In this document: positions 61,503-64,000 of the stretch, piece by piece
Numbering within the stretch: the stretch's first letter is position 1
Layout: each line of letters opens with the position of its first letter
DNA from: Lachancea dasiensis
Taxonomy: Eukaryota > Ascomycota > Saccharomycetes > Saccharomycetales > Saccharomycetaceae
Assembly: GCA_900074725.1 (NCBI GenBank)
Contig: LT598454.1
Span: forward strand, 502,854-566,853
Length of the DNA stretch: 64,000 bases
Direction of reading: 5' to 3'
Translations under genes and position numbers: made by a program
The notes under the pieces: model-generated
Seen by the model: the letters and a program-made list of their open reading frames with translations, nothing else
Database searches by the model: none
Told to the model about the DNA's origin: nothing

Positions 61503-62519
61503 TTATTGCTCGTCATCAGAAGACGCGTATTCAACTAGTCCAGTTTTGAGTATTGCTGCAGGTTTCTTCTCAATCTTCAATCTTTTTAGTCCAGTCAAGC
61601 TATTTGCCGGTAGTCCACTAAAGATGGAAGTCGTGCGAAACTCATCTTCGGCAGCAGATGTTTCCAGAAGTCTCTTACTAGTCTGTGGTTCGCTCTCAAT
61701 CATGTCTCCTTCAACTTTTGTATCGTTTTTACGGAGTAAGTCTAGCATCACGCTCAAAGATTCTTGGTCTTGCTGTTCCTTTTCTCGGCGCTGGGCTTCT
61801 GGATTCGGATCATCGTTAGCCCACTTCACTAGAAGTCCAGTTCCTTCTTTCCTGTCGTCCCATTCTTTGTCTGACGGTATCAACAAGGTTTGGTTACTCA
61901 TGGCCTCCTTGGCAAACTCGGCACTACTTTGATGTTTATATTTCACAAATGCACAATTCTTTGCCTCGACGTATCGTATCCTCTCTACAGCGCCGAGTTT
62001 TCCAAAGGCATATCGAACGCGATTCTCCACCTGGCTAGGCTTTAAGGATGAATTGTTGAGGGCGCCGGAAAGACCACCCACATATAGTGTACGGTTGATT
62101 TTGCGAAAAGTTCCAACACCGCCCATATCCTCTCGATAGCTCGAATGCTTCTCCCTTCCAAAACAATCCAAGACACTCGACTGTAGTGACAGTTTTGCAA
62201 TATCCTCGGTCGTAGGAACATGGTGCAGGTAGCTACATTTCCTTCCCAGACAGCACATACCTTTGGAGAAATACAGGCAAAAAAAACTCTCCTTGGTCTT
62301 GTCTCCCCGAGTGTACCCTTCGTGATCTGCGGGGTCGAGCTTATACGGGCTTACGAACCTACTCTGGCCACTATTTCCTTGCGACCACTTGTTATACCAC
62401 ACATTAAACGTGAGGCCTGTCTGCGGTGGAATAGATGATGGCAATTCTGTCTCAGATACTTGTAGAGGAGCAGCCCTGTTCTTCCAACTGTAATCCTTTT
62501 CTGATACCATGGGACTCAT
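61503..62519 (-). CDS. CWC2: Spliceosome factor Cwc2
   Basis: RNA-binding member of the Prp19-associated complex that contacts U6 and helps shape the catalytic spliceosome. In 338 residues: the Torus-type N-terminal region PPQTGLTFNVWYNKWSQG, a CCCH zinc finger (CLYFSKGMCCLG to CSYLHH, about 80-99), the connector EVLDC-like VLDCFGREKHSSYREDMGG, and an RRM (about 140-230) with TLYVGGLSG and NCAFVKYKHQ, followed by EAMSNQTLLIPSDKEWDDR, almost the same as in S. cerevisiae. I start at MSPMVSEK; the next Met (62510) is also possible, and upstream frame lacks ATG. S. cerevisiae CWC2 is YDL209C, outside both interleaved blocks, so an order break lies between PRP28 and CWC2. Confidence 0.95.
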   Translation of the reverse strand: MSPMVSEKDYSWKNRAAPLQVSETELPSSIPPQTGLTFNVWYNKWSQGNSGQSRFVSPYKLDPADHEGYTRGDKTKESFFCLYFSKGMCCLGRKCSYLHHVPTTEDIAKLSLQSSVLDCFGREKHSSYREDMGGVGTFRKINRTLYVGGLSGALNNSSLKPSQVENRVRYAFGKLGAVERIRYVEAKNCAFVKYKHQSSAEFAKEAMSNQTLLIPSDKEWDDRKEGTGLLVKWANDDPNPEAQRREKEQQDQESLSVMLDLLRKNDTKVEGDMIESEPQTSKRLLETSAAEDEFRTTSIFSGLPANSLTGLKRLKIEKKPAAILKTGLVEYASSDDEQ

Positions 62520-63456
62520 GATAGATCCTCTTCTGAAGCAAATGACCTCCAAGCTGAGGAAGACTTGTGCTCAGCATTTGGCGCCAGTTTAAGTGAATGT
62601 CGACTCTTCCGTAAACAATTACAGGCTCTCATCTTTAATAATACTTTGAATTATACCTACCCTGTATTGATTGATTCATGGGCCCTTTCAATTCATCGAA
62701 CGCACTCTAGCAAGATGTCTTTGATGCGTTAGTCTACCGTGATACACAAGAAGAGCTCTACTATTCTGGAAGTTTTGGTTTGAAAAGCTAGCTTTCGAGC
62801 GTCAGCGTCACCACTTGAATGCGCGTTTACATAGATATATCCGATTTTCAAGAATTCTAGACGGTACAAGTGGGCAGTGAACCATCGCTAAAGTCTACTA
62901 GCTTTTCAGTCACTTTTTTTCGTTAAGTGAATCCATACGTGAAGCAACAAACTTTAGGTCCTTTTACGCCTACAACAAGCGAAATGAAATTTGTCAAAAG
63001 CTTCTTTGATGGGCAGGGGGATATATTAGACTAGTTGTTTCATAGCATATCAGACCAGCTTTTGGTAAGTATATAGCTCTGTACATTACAGAGCTTACGA
63101 AGGCTTTTTATATAACCTGCTGCTCCCTCAACTACTAACATTGGTAGTCACTTGATAAGGACCGTAAGTTCGTATTTTGCACAAAGAAAAAGGAGATAGC
63201 GTGCTATCAATAGTACGGGTATCTAGACTCGCGGTGTGTGATAAGAAATGATTTTGATTTGATGGCGATTAGTAAAAGTGGTCTTAATGTAGTATCATAG
63301 TGATATTGTATGAGGTCGGAGGGAGGCCTGGGTTCAAATAGATTGCTTGAGGGATGCTGCCAGGTTTCCTTCAATGCATGTAGATTGTTAATTGTCCTCC
63401 CAGGATCACAAGTTTACACAACTGACGCTCGATTCAAACCCGGAGATGTAAAAAAT
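62520..63456. other. CWC2 upstream to tRNA-Tyr, no gene
   Basis: A 937-bp AT-rich gap holding the CWC2 promoter and the tRNA-Tyr 3' flank. Two short stretches (GGGTTCAAAT near 63329 and ATTCAAACCC near 63432) look like tRNA B boxes but no cloverleaf can be folded around them. No LTR fragment matching the copies at 1787 or 29812 is seen. Confidence 0.45.
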
Positions 63457-63542
63457 TCTCCCGGGGGCGATTCGAACGCCCGATATCAAGATTTCGTGTG
63501 AAATTACAGTCTTGCGCCTTAAACCAACTTGGCCACCGAGAG
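63457..63542 (-). tRNA. tRNA-Tyr (anticodon GTA) with 11-nt intron
   Basis: An 86-nt gene on the minus strand. Acceptor CTCTCGG pairs with CCGGGAG plus discriminator A; the D arm is GGCCAAGTTGGTTTAAGGC-like; anticodon stem CAAGA/TCTTG closes loop CTGTAA...A with GTA at 63507-63505; T arm GGGCG TTCGAAT CGCCC. An 11-nt intron (63503-63493) follows position 37, the standard place. As remembered, the S. cerevisiae tRNA-Tyr intron is 14 nt. Six T residues on the minus strand (63455-63450) form the terminator. Confidence 0.97.
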
Positions 63543-64000
63543 GATTAGATGTCTTGGACTTCTTGCGCAGTTATATACCAGTTGACAAAATCATCTTCTA
63601 TTCACTGTAGACAATGAAACATCCTATTCCTCTATACTACTTTCGTTACTGCTTGTCTTTGGGGTTTCAAATGTTCGTCTAGGCCATTCGCCTTGGGATT
63701 AGGCTTCATTGGAGCGAGTCAAGGTTGACGGTACTTGACTTGCTAAACTGTTTTTTTCAAATAGTTTATTGATATCGTCGAGAATACTATGAGCACTTGA
63801 TATCAGATCTAGAGCTCACAAAGCGCCTCTCTGTTGTCTCTCGCAGGCCCAAGATATGCTTTATAGCCAGGACAAATAGTTATTATTCATTCAGATTTCT
63901 GGTGGCGATAATGGGGCAATACCGTCAATTGTACCCAGCAAGATGATTGGAGGTATTGGGTGATTGAAATGACTGGCTCGGTCATATCCATATTATCACT
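63543..64000. other. Right end of window, no gene seen
   Basis: The last 458 bp lie upstream of tRNA-Tyr. No open frame, tRNA or repeat is recognised. The next gene must begin or end beyond the window. Confidence 0.4.

Noticed and set aside
63325-63445. Extra tRNA suggested by B-box-like sequences near tRNA-Tyr
   Set aside because: GGGTTCAAAT and its near reverse copy lack flanking stems, A box and anticodon arm.

Overview
This window is nuclear DNA of a budding yeast in the Saccharomycetaceae that branched before the whole-genome duplication; a Lachancea-like species is my best guess, but genus is inference. The evidence is gene order. The genes I recognise form one series that interleaves two Saccharomyces cerevisiae blocks, chromosome XVI left arm (YPL049C to YPL016W) and chromosome IV right arm (YDR256C to YDR243C), with consistent orientation. 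Pairs that are ohnologs in S. cerevisiae (MET31/MET32, EGD1/BTT1, SVL3/PAM1, SKS1/VHS1) occur once here. Genes are dense, nearly all intronless, and on both strands.

Layout. 1-10.9 kb: DIG1, a solo LTR, CAM1, a cytochrome P450 with no S. cerevisiae counterpart at this locus, peroxisomal catalase CTA1, SGF11, RMD5, ELC1. 11-25 kb: VPS16 and CHL4 (sharing a palindromic stop), NOP4 with a textbook ribosome-biogenesis promoter, SSN3, MRX11, mitochondrial ISM1, MET31, EGD1, then tRNA-Ile(AAT). 25.6-33.3 kb: SVL3/PAM1, a gene-poor 2.6 kb gap holding a second copy of the same LTR, an F-box-like gene (YDR249C-like), and intron-containing PHO85. 34-42.3 kb: TRM44, SUV3, ERG10, gluconokinase, VHS1/SKS1 kinase. 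43-55 kb: a secreted purine nucleoside permease-like gene absent from S. cerevisiae, TRS23, RMI1, MET12, RAD1, SWI1. 56-64 kb: MNN10, PEX5, PRP28, CWC2 and an intron-bearing tRNA-Tyr(GTA).

The genes are mostly housekeeping and do not form a pathway cluster. Functional echoes exist: catalase ends in the peroxisomal signal SKL read by Pex5; Prp28 and Cwc2 are both spliceosomal and convergent; Dig1, Ssn3, Pho85 and Swi1 are transcriptional regulators. The parts least explained by ancestral order are the P450, the nucleoside permease-like gene, the two 453-bp LTRs lying as direct repeats about 28 kb apart, and the order breaks between RAD1 and SWI1 and between PRP28 and CWC2. I found no convincing previously undescribed multi-gene system. 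The best leads are the LTR promoter aimed at DIG1, the in-frame ATG inside the PHO85 intron, the DxE in place of DxD in Mnn10, and the two lineage-specific genes.

Several reading frames extend upstream of the first ATG; in each case I set the start at the ATG that matches the remembered S. cerevisiae protein. Gene identities come from remembered family sequences, not from a search.
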